Positions 25,069-34,265 of a DNA stretch of 64,000 nucleotides are shown here, one piece after another; position 1 is the first letter of the stretch, and every line of letters begins with the position of its first letter. A program made the position numbers and the translations under genes. The notes under the pieces were generated by a model. That model did no database searches, was not told the origin of the DNA, and saw only the letters and a list, made by a program, of their open reading frames with translations. Origin of the DNA: Parabacteroides sp. GTDB lineage: Bacteria; Bacteroidota; Bacteroidia; Bacteroidales; Tannerellaceae. The stretch is taken from positions 62,001 through 126,000 of the forward strand of contig DXVO01000007.1 in assembly GCA_019417325.1 (NCBI GenBank). The letters run 5' to 3'.

Positions 25069-26020
25069 GTATAAGTTCGGCAGATTGTCCTTCCTCTTTC
25101 AGGTAGGTTTCAATATGCCTTTTTTTCTTTTCTTCCAGTATATCGTCGATATTAATCAAGATACCGGTTTCTTCCACTTCGCCGAACTCATGATTAATGG
25201 CAGTCCCGAATACACGCATTTTCGGTGACAGGCTCATATAAGCATTTACCAATGGAGGAACGTTGAAACCGAATTTCCGGACTTCCTGGTTCAATACTTT
25301 ATAGTTGTCTTTGAAATTATCGTATTTGAATAATTCTTCCATTTTTTCTATGTTCGTATCCGTTTTGAGCGGATAAATCGGAGTAATTAACTTTTCCGGG
25401 TCCGGAAAATGCAGTCCGAGAAAATATAGAATCATATTGCGGGCTTCGGGATTGTATGTATTGTACATGGTTACCTTGCCGAAATAATATTTCAAAGTAG
25501 GGTCTACAACCGACAAAGCTCCCAGTCCGTCCCATAAATTATCCAGTACGAACAAACCTTTGGAACCACCACGGGTAGACTGGTATTCGAGTGTAACGAA
25601 GGAGCGACCTAATTCAACCGTATATGGAAGATATTCTTTATTAAATTTCTCTGAAAAGTTAAACAGGTGGGAAGTGGCAAGTACTGGCTTCCCGTTCTCG
25701 TCAAACTTTACGTCCGAACCACAAAGGAAACGGTATCCGCCCAATATCTGTTCTTCTTCAGGACTCCATACTATCAGTTGGCGATAAGCACCTTCCATGG
25801 TATCGAACTCATCAATATCGACGGCTTTGCCGGTACCACCTCCGTAATAGCGGAAGGCAATCTCACGTAGGCGTCCGATTTCCTGCATAACATTAGGTGA
25901 ATCATCTGCTGTTGTGATATAAATTTCATTATTTGATTTGTTGGTACTCCTGAGCCTTTTCTCTTTTGTCAGTTCAGCTTTCAGTATTGCACGGTCAATC
26001 GGTTTGATAATGTCTTGCAT
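25055..26020 (-). CDS. glsB: Glycine N-acyltransferase-like GNAT protein (GlsB type)
   Basis: A 321-residue GNAT-fold acyltransferase of the OlsB/'hemolysin' type (COG3176-like). Features are NVMQEIGRLREIAFRYYGGG near residue 43, EILGGYRFLCG-like core (written here EEQILGGYRFLCG), YTVELGRSFVTLEYQS and FVLDNLWDGLGALSV. In Bacteroides thetaiotaomicron such a protein paired with a PlsC-like enzyme (GlsB and GlsA) makes glycine lipids: GlsB N-acylates glycine with a beta-hydroxy fatty acid. The identical pairing here supports the name. The gene follows glsA after 17 bases in one operon. Ornithine as amino acceptor cannot be excluded from sequence alone. Confidence 0.75.
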   Translation of the reverse strand: MQDIIKPIDRAILKAELTKEKRLRSTNKSNNEIYITTADDSPNVMQEIGRLREIAFRYYGGGTGKAVDIDEFDTMEGAYRQLIVWSPEEEQILGGYRFLCGSDVKFDENGKPVLATSHLFNFSEKFNKEYLPYTVELGRSFVTLEYQSTRGGSKGLFVLDNLWDGLGALSVVDPTLKYYFGKVTMYNTYNPEARNMILYFLGLHFPDPEKLITPIYPLKTDTNIEKMEELFKYDNFKDNYKVLNQEVRKFGFNVPPLVNAYMSLSPKMRVFGTAINHEFGEVEETGILINIDDILEEKKKRHIETYLKEEGQSAELIRKTE

Positions 26021-26037
26021 ATAATATAATAAAATCT

Positions 26038-26862
26038 TTACTTCTTTAGGTTATAAACGATCTCTTTCATCCATTCCGCCCATTCCGCCGGTTTCTTGCT
26101 ACTGTCGAATGTTTCCCAGGATATGGGTTTTCCAAAGTAGATATGGAATGTTTGGTGTTTGCAACGGAACATTTCATCCGGAAGGTAAATCATTTCATAA
26201 TTCATCTTTATACCTAAAGCTTTGCGTATATTGGCGAGCCGGTAAAAGAAATTGGAATTATGTCCGTCGAAATATACAGGAACAATATCCCGTTTGTATT
26301 CAACAGCTTTTTGTATAAACGATTTTTTCCATTCCGTATCTTGTATCTTTCCTTTTATTTTGCGGGAACAGAGTCCTGCCGGAAAAGTGATGATTTGATT
26401 GTCGGAAGCATAAGCGTCATCAATTAACTGGGCGTTTCGCTTTCCCTGTGAGCCATGCTTGTTGATAGGAACGAATATGGATTTCAGATTGGTGATATAC
26501 AGGAGTAAATCATTTACGAGGTAACGGATATTTCCTCCGAAACGTTTTCCGATCACGGCAGACAGGCATATTCCGTCCAAACCGCCCAGTGGATGGTTGG
26601 ATGCAAATATGAATCGTCCATCTACAGGAATATTTTCTTCGTTTACAAGCTCAAGGGTAAGATCAAAATAGTTGATCAGCTCTTGCATGAATGCTACCCC
26701 GTCTTTGTCATGGTAACGTGTAAGAATATCATTTAATTCATCCTGGTGGACAATGCGAATCAGATAATCAACAATGAATTTTGGAATCTTCTTAGACGCT
26801 GAAGGAGCCTTCTGTTCCAAAACCTGTTTGATGTCGATCCGTGTTATACCATCTTCCTTCAT
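26038..26862 (-). CDS. glsA: PlsC-like O-acyltransferase (GlsA type)
   Basis: A 274-residue lysophospholipid-acyltransferase-like protein. The active-site block SNHPLGGLDGICL is the His-x5-Asp variant seen in hemolysin-type acyltransferases, followed by the acceptor-site FVPINKHGSQGKRN and the late FPAGLCSRKIKGKIQD, a variant of the PlsC E-G-T motif. With GlsB it would add the second, ester-linked acyl chain to N-acyl-glycine, producing the two-chain glycine lipids needed for fitness in B. thetaiotaomicron. First gene of the operon, with a -7 box 22 bases before its start codon. No transmembrane helix is obvious, so it should be a peripheral inner-membrane protein. Confidence 0.75.
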   Translation of the reverse strand: MKEDGITRIDIKQVLEQKAPSASKKIPKFIVDYLIRIVHQDELNDILTRYHDKDGVAFMQELINYFDLTLELVNEENIPVDGRFIFASNHPLGGLDGICLSAVIGKRFGGNIRYLVNDLLLYITNLKSIFVPINKHGSQGKRNAQLIDDAYASDNQIITFPAGLCSRKIKGKIQDTEWKKSFIQKAVEYKRDIVPVYFDGHNSNFFYRLANIRKALGIKMNYEMIYLPDEMFRCKHQTFHIYFGKPISWETFDSSKKPAEWAEWMKEIVYNLKK

Positions 26863-26883
26863 TCATTTAACTCTTATATCCGG

Positions 26884-26891
26884 CAAAGATA
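26884..26891 (-). promoter_or_regulatory. glsA -7 promoter element
   Basis: TATCTTTG on the minus strand, 22 bases before the glsA ATG. The rest of the 311-base gap up to rprX (26863-27173) is AT-rich; no second perfect -7 box facing rprX was found and no gene is visible. Confidence 0.55.
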
Positions 26892-27173
26892 TAGTTAATA
26901 ATTAAAAGTAAATACTTTCTGGAATGGTTTTTAAATATCCGGTAGAACAAATTATTACTGAAATATGTTTTTTATAGTTGTAGAGCGGTTGCATTATGGC
27001 ATGTATGCCTTAAAATAGTATTTAATTGGCTAATTTAAAAATAGATAAGTGGTATAGGTTAATTTTATCTAAACCTCTTTTAACACAAACGGGTTCTTGT
27101 TTTTACCTTTTTTGTGTAAATATTAAACTAAAACACGCGTTATTTGTTCTGTTAAAAAGAGAGATTTAAATAT

Positions 27174-28718
27174 ATGAGGAAGTCTACAATTTGGTTGCTT
27201 GCAGTGGTGATGGCCTTTGCCTTCGCCGGTTTACTCTTTTTACAAGTAAAATATGTAAGTATCATACTCAAAAAAAGTAGCGAACAGTTTAACGAAACCG
27301 TCAAACGATGCGTTCACCAGGTATCTAAAAACCTGGAACTGGATGAAACAAAAAAATATCTGGAAGAGGATTTGAGCAGAGATGAGGCAAATGATTATTT
27401 ATACCAGAACAATATCAGCCAAATCATAACCCGGGAACAATATAGTAAATATCAGTTCAGGGATTCCAATGGAAACGTCCAGCATATAGAACTTCATGGG
27501 AATATTTCATCCCAGCGGATCGAGCCGTTATCATCATTGAATAAGAAAGGTGCGGCTAATAGTATTATAAGTACTTCCAAAGATTTACAGAAAACGTTGC
27601 GGCGGCGCTATCAATACCAGAAAGGATTAATTGACGAAGTTATCCTGAGCATTTTATATACGGGAAACCTCCGGCCAATAGAGGAACGTATAGATTTTAA
27701 AAAGCTGAATAATTACTTAAAATCAGAATTTATTAACAACGCATTGAACTTGCCGTTTATCTTTTCTGTTATTAACAAAGATGGCAAGGTAGTATATCAG
27801 AGTGGAGATATTCCTCCTGTATCAGATGTTACTGCACAGGTACTGTTTCCAAATGATCCTCCTTCCAGGCAAAATATCCTGAAGGTGTATTTCCCTACGA
27901 AGGGTGATTATATTTCAAGTTCTGTAACATTTATCGTACCGTCTATACTCTTCTCGCTGATACTGTTGGTAACATTTGTATTTACCATATTTATCGTATT
28001 CCGCCAGAAGAAATTATCAGAAATGAAAAATGATTTTATCAATAATATGACACATGAACTGAAAACACCGGTTTCAACCATCTCCTTGGCTGCACAGATG
28101 CTGAAAGACTCCGACATAACCAAGAGTCCACAAGTATTCAAGCATATCTCTGGGGTGATAAATGATGAAACTAAGCGATTGGGGTTCCTGGTGGAAAAAG
28201 TTTTGCAGATGTCATTGTTTGAACGTCAGAAAGCTGCATTGAAACTAAAGGAAGTGGATGCAAACGATTTGCTGGCAAGTGTAGCCAATACTTTTGCATT
28301 GAAAGTAGAGAAGTATGACGGAACAATCGATATAGACCTGCTGGCTGAAAACTCAGACATTTATGTGGACGAAATGCACCTCACGAACGTATTGTTCAAC
28401 CTGCTGGATAATGCAGTCAAGTACCGCCGTCCGGAAGTACCGCTCACACTGATGTGTCGCACCTGGAATGAAAGTGGCAAATTATTGATATCAATCGAAG
28501 ATAATGGTATCGGTATCAAGAAGGAATATCAGAAGAAAGTATTTGATCGTTTCTTCCGCGTACCGACGGGAAATGTACACGATGTAAAAGGGTTCGGTCT
28601 CGGACTTGCTTACGTCCGTAAAATAGTAGAGGACCATAAAGGCACGATACGTGCTGAAAGTGGTGCCGGAAATGTAGGAACAAAATTTATTATTACTTTA
28701 CCTCTTATAAAAAGTTAG
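27174..28718 (+). CDS. rprX: Sensor histidine kinase, RprX-like
   Basis: A 514-residue inner-membrane kinase. Membrane helix 1 spans about residues 7-27, a periplasmic sensor region without recognised fold runs to about 255, and helix 2 lies near 258-282. The HisKA box NNMTHELKTPVS places the phospho-acceptor at His294. The HATPase domain shows the N-box NLLDNAVKYR, G1 DNGIGI, and G2 GFGLGLAY with FDRFFRVP between. The N-terminus (STIWLLAVVMAFAFAGLLFL, 20 residues) and the neighbouring regulator match my recollection of RprX of Bacteroides fragilis, described from suppressors affecting porin expression in E. coli. The signal is unknown. Confidence 0.85.
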   Translation: MRKSTIWLLAVVMAFAFAGLLFLQVKYVSIILKKSSEQFNETVKRCVHQVSKNLELDETKKYLEEDLSRDEANDYLYQNNISQIITREQYSKYQFRDSNGNVQHIELHGNISSQRIEPLSSLNKKGAANSIISTSKDLQKTLRRRYQYQKGLIDEVILSILYTGNLRPIEERIDFKKLNNYLKSEFINNALNLPFIFSVINKDGKVVYQSGDIPPVSDVTAQVLFPNDPPSRQNILKVYFPTKGDYISSSVTFIVPSILFSLILLVTFVFTIFIVFRQKKLSEMKNDFINNMTHELKTPVSTISLAAQMLKDSDITKSPQVFKHISGVINDETKRLGFLVEKVLQMSLFERQKAALKLKEVDANDLLASVANTFALKVEKYDGTIDIDLLAENSDIYVDEMHLTNVLFNLLDNAVKYRRPEVPLTLMCRTWNESGKLLISIEDNGIGIKKEYQKKVFDRFFRVPTGNVHDVKGFGLGLAYVRKIVEDHKGTIRAESGAGNVGTKFIITLPLIKS

Positions 28719-28720
28719 TT

Positions 28721-29452
28721 ATGGAAGAAAAATTGAAAATCTTCTTTTGCGAAGACGACGAAAACCTGGGTATGTTGTTGAGAGAATACCTTCAGGCTAA
28801 AGGTTATGTAACAGACCTCTTTTCTGATGGAGAAGCCGGTTATAAAGGTTTCACCAAAGGCAAATATGATCTTTGTGTATTAGACGTAATGATGCCGAAA
28901 AAAGACGGTTTTACGTTGGCACAGGAAATCCGCTCAATCAATCCTGATATTCCAATCATCTTCCTTACAGCTAAGACTATGAAGGAAGATATCCTGGAAG
29001 GATTCAAGATTGGTGCAGACGACTATCTGACAAAACCATTCAGCATGGAAGAATTGTTGCTTCGTATCGAAGCAATCCTTCGCCGTGTGAAAGGAAAGAA
29101 AATGAAAGATATACCATTTTATAAACTTGGAAACTTCTTGTTCGATACTCAGAAACAGACTTTGGCTATCGGTGATAAGGTAACTAAACTGACAACAAAA
29201 GAATGCGAACTTCTGAGTTTGTTATGTGCTCATGCAAATGAGATCCTGGAACGTAATTATGCGTTGAAGACTATCTGGGTAGACGATAATTATTTCAATG
29301 CACGTAGTATGGACGTGTATATCACGAAATTGCGTAAGCTGTTGAAAGATGATCCGGGAATCGAAATCATCAACATCCACGGTAAAGGTTATAAGCTGAT
29401 CACTCCTTCTGGGGAAGAAGCTGCTCGTGAAGAAGGTATCCAGGTTCTTTAA
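28721..29452 (+). CDS. rprY: OmpR-family response regulator, RprY-like
   Basis: A 243-residue regulator starting 2 bases after rprX. The receiver domain has the acidic pair in FCEDDENLG, the phospho-acceptor Asp55 in CVLDVMMPKKDG, Thr in FLTAKT and Lys in LTKPFSMEE. A winged-helix DNA-binding domain of the OmpR/PhoB type follows from about residue 130, with LTTKECELLSLLCAHANEIL and ARSMDVYITKLRKLLKDDPG. The close fit to B. fragilis RprY, reported to bind promoters of envelope and Na+-pumping genes, is from memory. Strong bidirectional terminator downstream. Confidence 0.88.
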   Translation: MEEKLKIFFCEDDENLGMLLREYLQAKGYVTDLFSDGEAGYKGFTKGKYDLCVLDVMMPKKDGFTLAQEIRSINPDIPIIFLTAKTMKEDILEGFKIGADDYLTKPFSMEELLLRIEAILRRVKGKKMKDIPFYKLGNFLFDTQKQTLAIGDKVTKLTTKECELLSLLCAHANEILERNYALKTIWVDDNYFNARSMDVYITKLRKLLKDDPGIEIINIHGKGYKLITPSGEEAAREEGIQVL

Positions 29453-29473
29453 GATATAGAATCTGTTAGAAAA

Positions 29474-29516
29474 AGAAAGCGGGTGTGTCCTTGGGGCATA
29501 CCCGCTTTCTTTTTCT
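29474..29516. terminator. Bidirectional terminator between rprY and cstA
   Basis: GAAAGCGGGTGTG (29475-29487) pairs with CATACCCGCTTTC (29497-29509), 13 bp with one G-U. T-runs follow the stem on the plus strand (TTTTTC) and on the minus strand (TTTTTCTAAC), so it can serve both convergent genes. Confidence 0.9.
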
Positions 29517-30945
29517 ATTCTTTAACCTCGGTAAGCTTTGAAAGTTTTCTTTTCCAGATAATAAAAAGAATAAAGGTGAATACCGTAATACAGCATCCGA
29601 TTATTTGTGAGATACCTGCATCCATGTTCAAACCTTCGGGTGCAATAAATATGTAGGTGGAACAAACGGCTGTCATGAATAATGCCGGAATGAGAGTGAT
29701 TATGTATATTTTCTTTGAACGGACCAGATATACGGTAAGTGCCCAAAGAGTAAATACAGCCAATGTCTGGTTGCACCAGGCAAAATATCTCCATATCATT
29801 TCGAATCCTTCTTTATCATTCAGGCTGTAGAGTAGCAGGGCAATGGCTATCAGAAATAATGGGATACAAATGAGTAGACGTTTTGGAATGCTGCGTTGTT
29901 CCATATGCAGGAAATCGGCAACAATCAAACGGGCAGAGCGGAAAGCTGTATCTCCTGAAGTGATAGGGGCTGCAATTACTCCTAATATAGCAAGTACACT
30001 ACCTACCGTTCCAAGCCATTCTTTTGTGATACTGTCCACAACTACGGCTGCATTGTTTTCTCCCATTCCATTGTTATGATAGAAATAAGTGGCGGCAGCG
30101 GCCCAGATTAAGGCCACAATTCCTTCTGTAATCATGGATCCGAAGAAAATAGGACGACCGTATTTTTCGTTTACAATACAACGTGCCATCAAAGGGCTTT
30201 GGGTTGCATGAAATCCGGAAATAGCCCCACAAGCGATACTTACAAACATAATCGGGAATATCGGTAGTCCATCCGGGTTGGTATTAGGCATACCATCTGT
30301 TATTTCCGGTAATGGGGGATGGTTTATGAATAACATGACCAATATCCCTACAGCCATGAATAACAGGGCTATGGCAAATATCGGATAGATTTTTCCTATA
30401 ATTTTATCTATTGGCAACAATGCAGCTAAAATGTAATAGATGAATACTACAATAATCCAGAAAGTAGTATTCAAATGTTCCGGGGTCAACTTTGCTAATA
30501 ATCCGGCAGGACCGGCAACGAATACTGCACCTACCAGAACCATTAAGATTACAGTGAAGCCACGCATGAACTGCTTGAAATTATGTCCGAGGTAGCGACC
30601 GATGATTTCAGGCAGGCTCTCTCCATTGTGGCGTAGAGAAAGCATTCCTGCCAGATAATCGTGTACTGCTCCAGCGAAGATACTTCCGAGTACAATCCAT
30701 AGAAATGAAGCTGTTCCAAATTTTGCCCCCATGATAGCTCCAAATATGGGACCTAAGCCTGCTATATTCAAAAACTGTATCATGAAAGCTTTCCAAGATG
30801 GCATCGGAAGATAATCGACACCGTCCTGTAGTGTATATGCCGGTGTTTTTCTTGCCGGGTCTATACCAAAAATACGTTCTATAAATTTTCCATATATAAA
30901 GTAACCTGCAATAAGGATAATAAGGCAACAAATAAATGTAATCAT
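29515..30945 (-). CDS. cstA: Carbon starvation protein A (peptide/pyruvate transporter family)
   Basis: A 476-residue CstA-family transporter with about thirteen hydrophobic helices. The N-terminal GYFIYGKFIERIFGID and the following PSWKAFMIQFLNIAGLGPI are typical, as are GAVHDYLAGMLSLRHNGESL and the FHATQSPLMARCIVNEK segment. It is a short member of the family (E. coli CstA has about 700 residues), a form common in Bacteroidota. Family members import peptides or pyruvate; the substrate here is not known. Single gene on the minus strand. Confidence 0.88.
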   Translation of the reverse strand: MITFICCLIILIAGYFIYGKFIERIFGIDPARKTPAYTLQDGVDYLPMPSWKAFMIQFLNIAGLGPIFGAIMGAKFGTASFLWIVLGSIFAGAVHDYLAGMLSLRHNGESLPEIIGRYLGHNFKQFMRGFTVILMVLVGAVFVAGPAGLLAKLTPEHLNTTFWIIVVFIYYILAALLPIDKIIGKIYPIFAIALLFMAVGILVMLFINHPPLPEITDGMPNTNPDGLPIFPIMFVSIACGAISGFHATQSPLMARCIVNEKYGRPIFFGSMITEGIVALIWAAAATYFYHNNGMGENNAAVVVDSITKEWLGTVGSVLAILGVIAAPITSGDTAFRSARLIVADFLHMEQRSIPKRLLICIPLFLIAIALLLYSLNDKEGFEMIWRYFAWCNQTLAVFTLWALTVYLVRSKKIYIITLIPALFMTAVCSTYIFIAPEGLNMDAGISQIIGCCITVFTFILFIIWKRKLSKLTEVKE

Positions 30946-30971
30946 GTTATAAAAGTCTTAGATTCTGTCGG

Positions 30972-31027
30972 TATAAAATAAAAAAGAGAATTGATTAGTT
31001 TTCGTTTAGTCGGCTGAATCAATTCTC
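30972..31027 (-). terminator. Terminator at the end of the dcw-yqeY operon
   Basis: GAGAATTGATT (30986-30996) pairs exactly with AATCAATTCTC (31017-31027). Read on the minus strand the stem is followed by TTTTTTATTTTAT. This closes the long operon that starts at rsmH. Confidence 0.8.
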
Positions 31028-31043
31028 TTTATGTATTTCTTTT

Positions 31044-31493
31044 TTAGTTAAGCAACCGCTTTACGGTTTCAGATATCATCCGTCCTTCAGCTTTTCCCGC
31101 TAATGCTTTTGTCGCGGCTCCCATCACTTTGCCCATGTCTTTAGGACCGGTTGCTCCAACTTGGGCGATGATTGCTTTCAGTTCTGTTTCCAGTTCTTCT
31201 GGGCTCATTTGTTTGGGGAGGTAGGTTTCGATAACGGCTACTTGTGCCAGCTCTGCTTCTGCCAATTCCTGGCGTCCCTGTTCTGCAAAGATGCCGGCAG
31301 AGTCTTTGCCCTGTTTAACCAGCTTCTGCATAATCTTAAGCGCATCTGCATCCGTCAGGGTATCATTGGCCCCCGGGGCTGTTTTAGCTTCGAGGAAAAA
31401 TTTCTTTACGTTTCTTAGAGTTTCGAGGGCTACTTTGTCTTTTGCCTTCATTGCGTTTTTAATGTCTTCGCTGACTCTTTCAAACAAATCCAT
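31044..31493 (-). CDS. GatB/YqeY domain protein
   Basis: A 149-residue YqeY-type protein: DLFERVSEDIKNAMKAKDK at the start, then an alpha-helical body with LRNVKKFFLEAKTAPG, LVKQGKDSAGIFAEQGRQEL and YLPKQMSPEELETELKAII, ending in the GPKDMGKVMGAATKALAGKA tail related to the GatB C-terminal tRNA-binding module. Its role is unknown beyond a possible link to tRNA or amidotransferase function. It is the last gene after ftsZ, 18 bases downstream, and shares the operon terminator. Confidence 0.88.
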   Translation of the reverse strand: MDLFERVSEDIKNAMKAKDKVALETLRNVKKFFLEAKTAPGANDTLTDADALKIMQKLVKQGKDSAGIFAEQGRQELAEAELAQVAVIETYLPKQMSPEELETELKAIIAQVGATGPKDMGKVMGAATKALAGKAEGRMISETVKRLLN

Positions 31494-31511
31494 ATTGATG
31501 TATATTAATAA

Positions 31512-32879
31512 TTATCTGAAACTGATTGTCGGTTTGCCTCCAGTATTCGGTTTATTGTTATTATTATCAGAACGTGAGGCTGCTGATGAAGAGGCCGATG
31601 ATGTTGGAGTATCTTCTACCGAAACTTTCGACCGTGCCCGGGCTATAAGCTTCGGATCGCGATTGTAAGTAGGATTATCTTCTATCAGGGCAATAAGAGC
31701 ATCGTCATCCAGTTCTTCCTGATTCAAAACAACAGCTTTTGCACGAGCTGCTACACGGCGCATACGTTGACCGGATGCTCCGTAATATTTATCGATAAGC
31801 TCTTTTTCTCCTTGTTCTTTCTTAATACGTTCCTCTTCGATACGTAATTCTTCTTCTGTCATACGTGCAGATTCAGCGTGACGCTTGTCTGCTATCTGAG
31901 GAATATCTTCCATGCCGAAACCGGTAGCAAGAATTGTCATCTTGACTTTATCACCCAATGAATTGTCGACAGCTGTACCCCAGATAACCTCGATATCTCG
32001 ACCGAAACGGGACATGAAGTCATGTACATCGTTCATTTCTTCCATTCGAAGCTCTGCATCTTCACCGAATGAAACATTGAACAATATCTTTTTCGCATTA
32101 AACACATCATTGTTGTTCAAAAGCGGGGAGTTCAGTGCGTCTTCAATCGCTTGGCGAACACGTCCTTCTCCTTGGCCGAAACCATTGCTCATCAGGGCAA
32201 CACCTCCATCCTTCATCGTGGTATTGACATCGGCGAAGTCAAGGTTGATAATACCCGGGAGGGTAATAATTTCAGCAATACTTTTTGCTGCAATAGTCAA
32301 CGTGTCATCTGCTTTACCAAAAGCATTGGTCATGGTGAGGTCGGAGTATATTTCGCGCAACCGTTCGTTGTTGATAACCAGCAATGCATCCACATTCTTA
32401 CTGATTTCTTCCACACCGTTCAGTGCCTGGATAATTTTACGTTCGCCTTCGAATACGAAAGGAATAGTAACAATACCCACCGTAAGTATACCCATATCTT
32501 TTGCGATGCGAGCGATTACGGGAGCAGCTCCTGTTCCGGTTCCACCACCCATTCCGGCAGTGATAAATACCATTTTGGTACCGTCTCCCAACATCTTACG
32601 GATGTCTTCAAGGCTTTCTTCGGCAGCCATCATTGCGCGTTCCGGTTTGTTACCTGCTCCTAATCCCTGGGTGATATTACGCCCCAGAGGAACTTTGCAT
32701 GGTACGTCGGAACGGTTTAATGCCTGGTTGTCGGTATTACACAGCACAAAAGTAACATCATGTATACCTTCTTTGTACATATGTGTTACGGCATTTCCGC
32801 CACCACCTCCGACACCGATGACTTTAATGATTTTCGGAGTATCTGTTGGATAGTTGAAGTTTAATATTGTATCGTCCAT
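31512..32879 (-). CDS. ftsZ: Cell division protein FtsZ
   Basis: The tubulin-like GTPase that forms the division ring. The 455-residue protein has the N-terminal IKVIGVGGGGGNAV nucleotide motif, the tubulin signature GGGTGTG (111-117) and the T7 loop NLDFADVNTTMKDGG needed for GTP hydrolysis. The globular part ends near residue 320. A long charged linker follows, with many Glu, Arg and Lys residues. The tail is Ser/Asn-rich and ends GGKPTISFR, a candidate partner-binding peptide; it differs from the E. coli DIPAFLR type. Directly follows ftsA in the operon. Confidence 0.97.
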   Translation of the reverse strand: MDDTILNFNYPTDTPKIIKVIGVGGGGGNAVTHMYKEGIHDVTFVLCNTDNQALNRSDVPCKVPLGRNITQGLGAGNKPERAMMAAEESLEDIRKMLGDGTKMVFITAGMGGGTGTGAAPVIARIAKDMGILTVGIVTIPFVFEGERKIIQALNGVEEISKNVDALLVINNERLREIYSDLTMTNAFGKADDTLTIAAKSIAEIITLPGIINLDFADVNTTMKDGGVALMSNGFGQGEGRVRQAIEDALNSPLLNNNDVFNAKKILFNVSFGEDAELRMEEMNDVHDFMSRFGRDIEVIWGTAVDNSLGDKVKMTILATGFGMEDIPQIADKRHAESARMTEEELRIEEERIKKEQGEKELIDKYYGASGQRMRRVAARAKAVVLNQEELDDDALIALIEDNPTYNRDPKLIARARSKVSVEDTPTSSASSSAASRSDNNNNKPNTGGKPTISFR

Positions 32880-32904
32880 TGCCTTCCGTTTTTACATTTG
32901 CTGA

Positions 32905-34257
32905 TTAGTTACTCGTATCTTCTTCATCGTCAAAGAGGCCTTTTCCTAAATTCTCCGCTTTTTCTTTCCATCCTTTGAACAGATTGAAACCACCTCCTTT
33001 ATTCGTTTTTGCTTTGGACGGTTTAGGAGGAGCTACCGGTTCTTCTTTTTTCTCTTCAACTTTCTGTTCCGTGACTTGAGGTTCAGGAGCTTTCGGAGGG
33101 ATATAGGCGGCACAGTTTGTATCTCCCTTCATCAGGAGACCTACTGCAACTGCATATTCAGGATTATTGGCAATCATTTCTCCGTTCTCGACAATGCCTT
33201 TACGCACGGAAGAGTACCGGACATCCATCTTCAACCGATCCCGGATAAGGTCCGGAAGATGCTTCAATGCCGCTCCGCCTCCTGTAATAATAATACCGGC
33301 TCCCAGTGAGTTTATCAAGCCTGTTGCTTCCAGGCGGGCATATACGTTTTCGAGTATCTCTTTGATGCGTGCTTCTATAATATTGTTGAGATCTTCCAGT
33401 TTGATTTCACGCAATCCCATACCATCGGCAGAACTTACCTGGATGGTAAATTCGTTATCACGGTCCATGATGGCACTACCATAAGTCAATTTTACCCGTT
33501 CTGCTTCTGCTTCTACCAGATGTAAGCTGGTAATATCTCTTGTTATCAGGTTTCCTCCGAAAGGAATAACGGACAGATTTACCAGTTTGCCTCCTTTATA
33601 GACTGTAAGTGTAGTAACTCCGGCACCGAAACCGATTAATGCACAACCTAAATCTTTTTCGTTGTCGGTCAGTATGACATCAGCCAAAGCCAATGGAGAT
33701 ACGACAATATCAGCGATTTCAACTTTCGCCCGGTCTGCAATACTGTTGCTCACATAGCGACGAAGAGAAGGACGTCCTACTACCAGCTTGTAGCGTGCCT
33801 CAATCCGGCTACAGGGAATACCTACCGGATCCGGTTCCACTTTGTCGTCCAGATAATAGACCGGGGATACGATAGACAATACATCCAGCATATCCGGATG
33901 GTAATCCTGGCATTCACGGTAAAGGGTCTGGATGATTTCTTCTGTAACTACTCCCTCCGTACCTAATATTTTAGGGACCGTATGGTCTATGGTACGAAGT
34001 GATTGTCCTCCGATACCAACGTATACTTTCCCGATTTTGGAACCATGCAATTTGGTTTCCAGCTTCTGGATAAGACGTTTGATTTTAAAAGCAGTCCCTT
34101 CAACATTATATACACATCCTCTTCGTATACAGGTTTCGGAGTTTTCAACTTCGTAGGCCAAAATAGAAAGTGCTCCCGAAGGCCCTTTCGTCCCTACCAT
34201 ACCGACCATGCGGGAAGAGCCGAGGTCGATGGCTGCTATAAAGTCTGTGTATGCCAT
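32905..34257 (-). CDS. ftsA: Cell division protein FtsA
   Basis: The actin-like protein that tethers FtsZ to the membrane and recruits later divisome proteins. The 450-residue sequence has the phosphate-1 loop DFIAAIDLGSSRM, the SHS2/1C domain region (YVGIGGQSLRTIDH), the second phosphate motif GCALIGFGAGVTTLTVYKGG (20 residues) and the adenosine loop GAGIIITGGGAAL. The C-terminal 60 residues carry Pro/Glu/Lys-rich linker and end GFNLFKGWKEKAENLGKGLF, an amphipathic helix suited to membrane binding. It starts 8 bases after ftsQ. Confidence 0.96.
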   Translation of the reverse strand: MAYTDFIAAIDLGSSRMVGMVGTKGPSGALSILAYEVENSETCIRRGCVYNVEGTAFKIKRLIQKLETKLHGSKIGKVYVGIGGQSLRTIDHTVPKILGTEGVVTEEIIQTLYRECQDYHPDMLDVLSIVSPVYYLDDKVEPDPVGIPCSRIEARYKLVVGRPSLRRYVSNSIADRAKVEIADIVVSPLALADVILTDNEKDLGCALIGFGAGVTTLTVYKGGKLVNLSVIPFGGNLITRDITSLHLVEAEAERVKLTYGSAIMDRDNEFTIQVSSADGMGLREIKLEDLNNIIEARIKEILENVYARLEATGLINSLGAGIIITGGGAALKHLPDLIRDRLKMDVRYSSVRKGIVENGEMIANNPEYAVAVGLLMKGDTNCAAYIPPKAPEPQVTEQKVEEKKEEPVAPPKPSKAKTNKGGGFNLFKGWKEKAENLGKGLFDDEEDTSN

Positions 34258-34265
34258 ATTACATT

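Noticed and set aside
31912..32853. 313-codon frame opposite ftsZ
   Set aside because: It lies wholly antisense to ftsZ and its Ser/Pro/Ile-rich translation mirrors ftsZ codons; a shadow frame.
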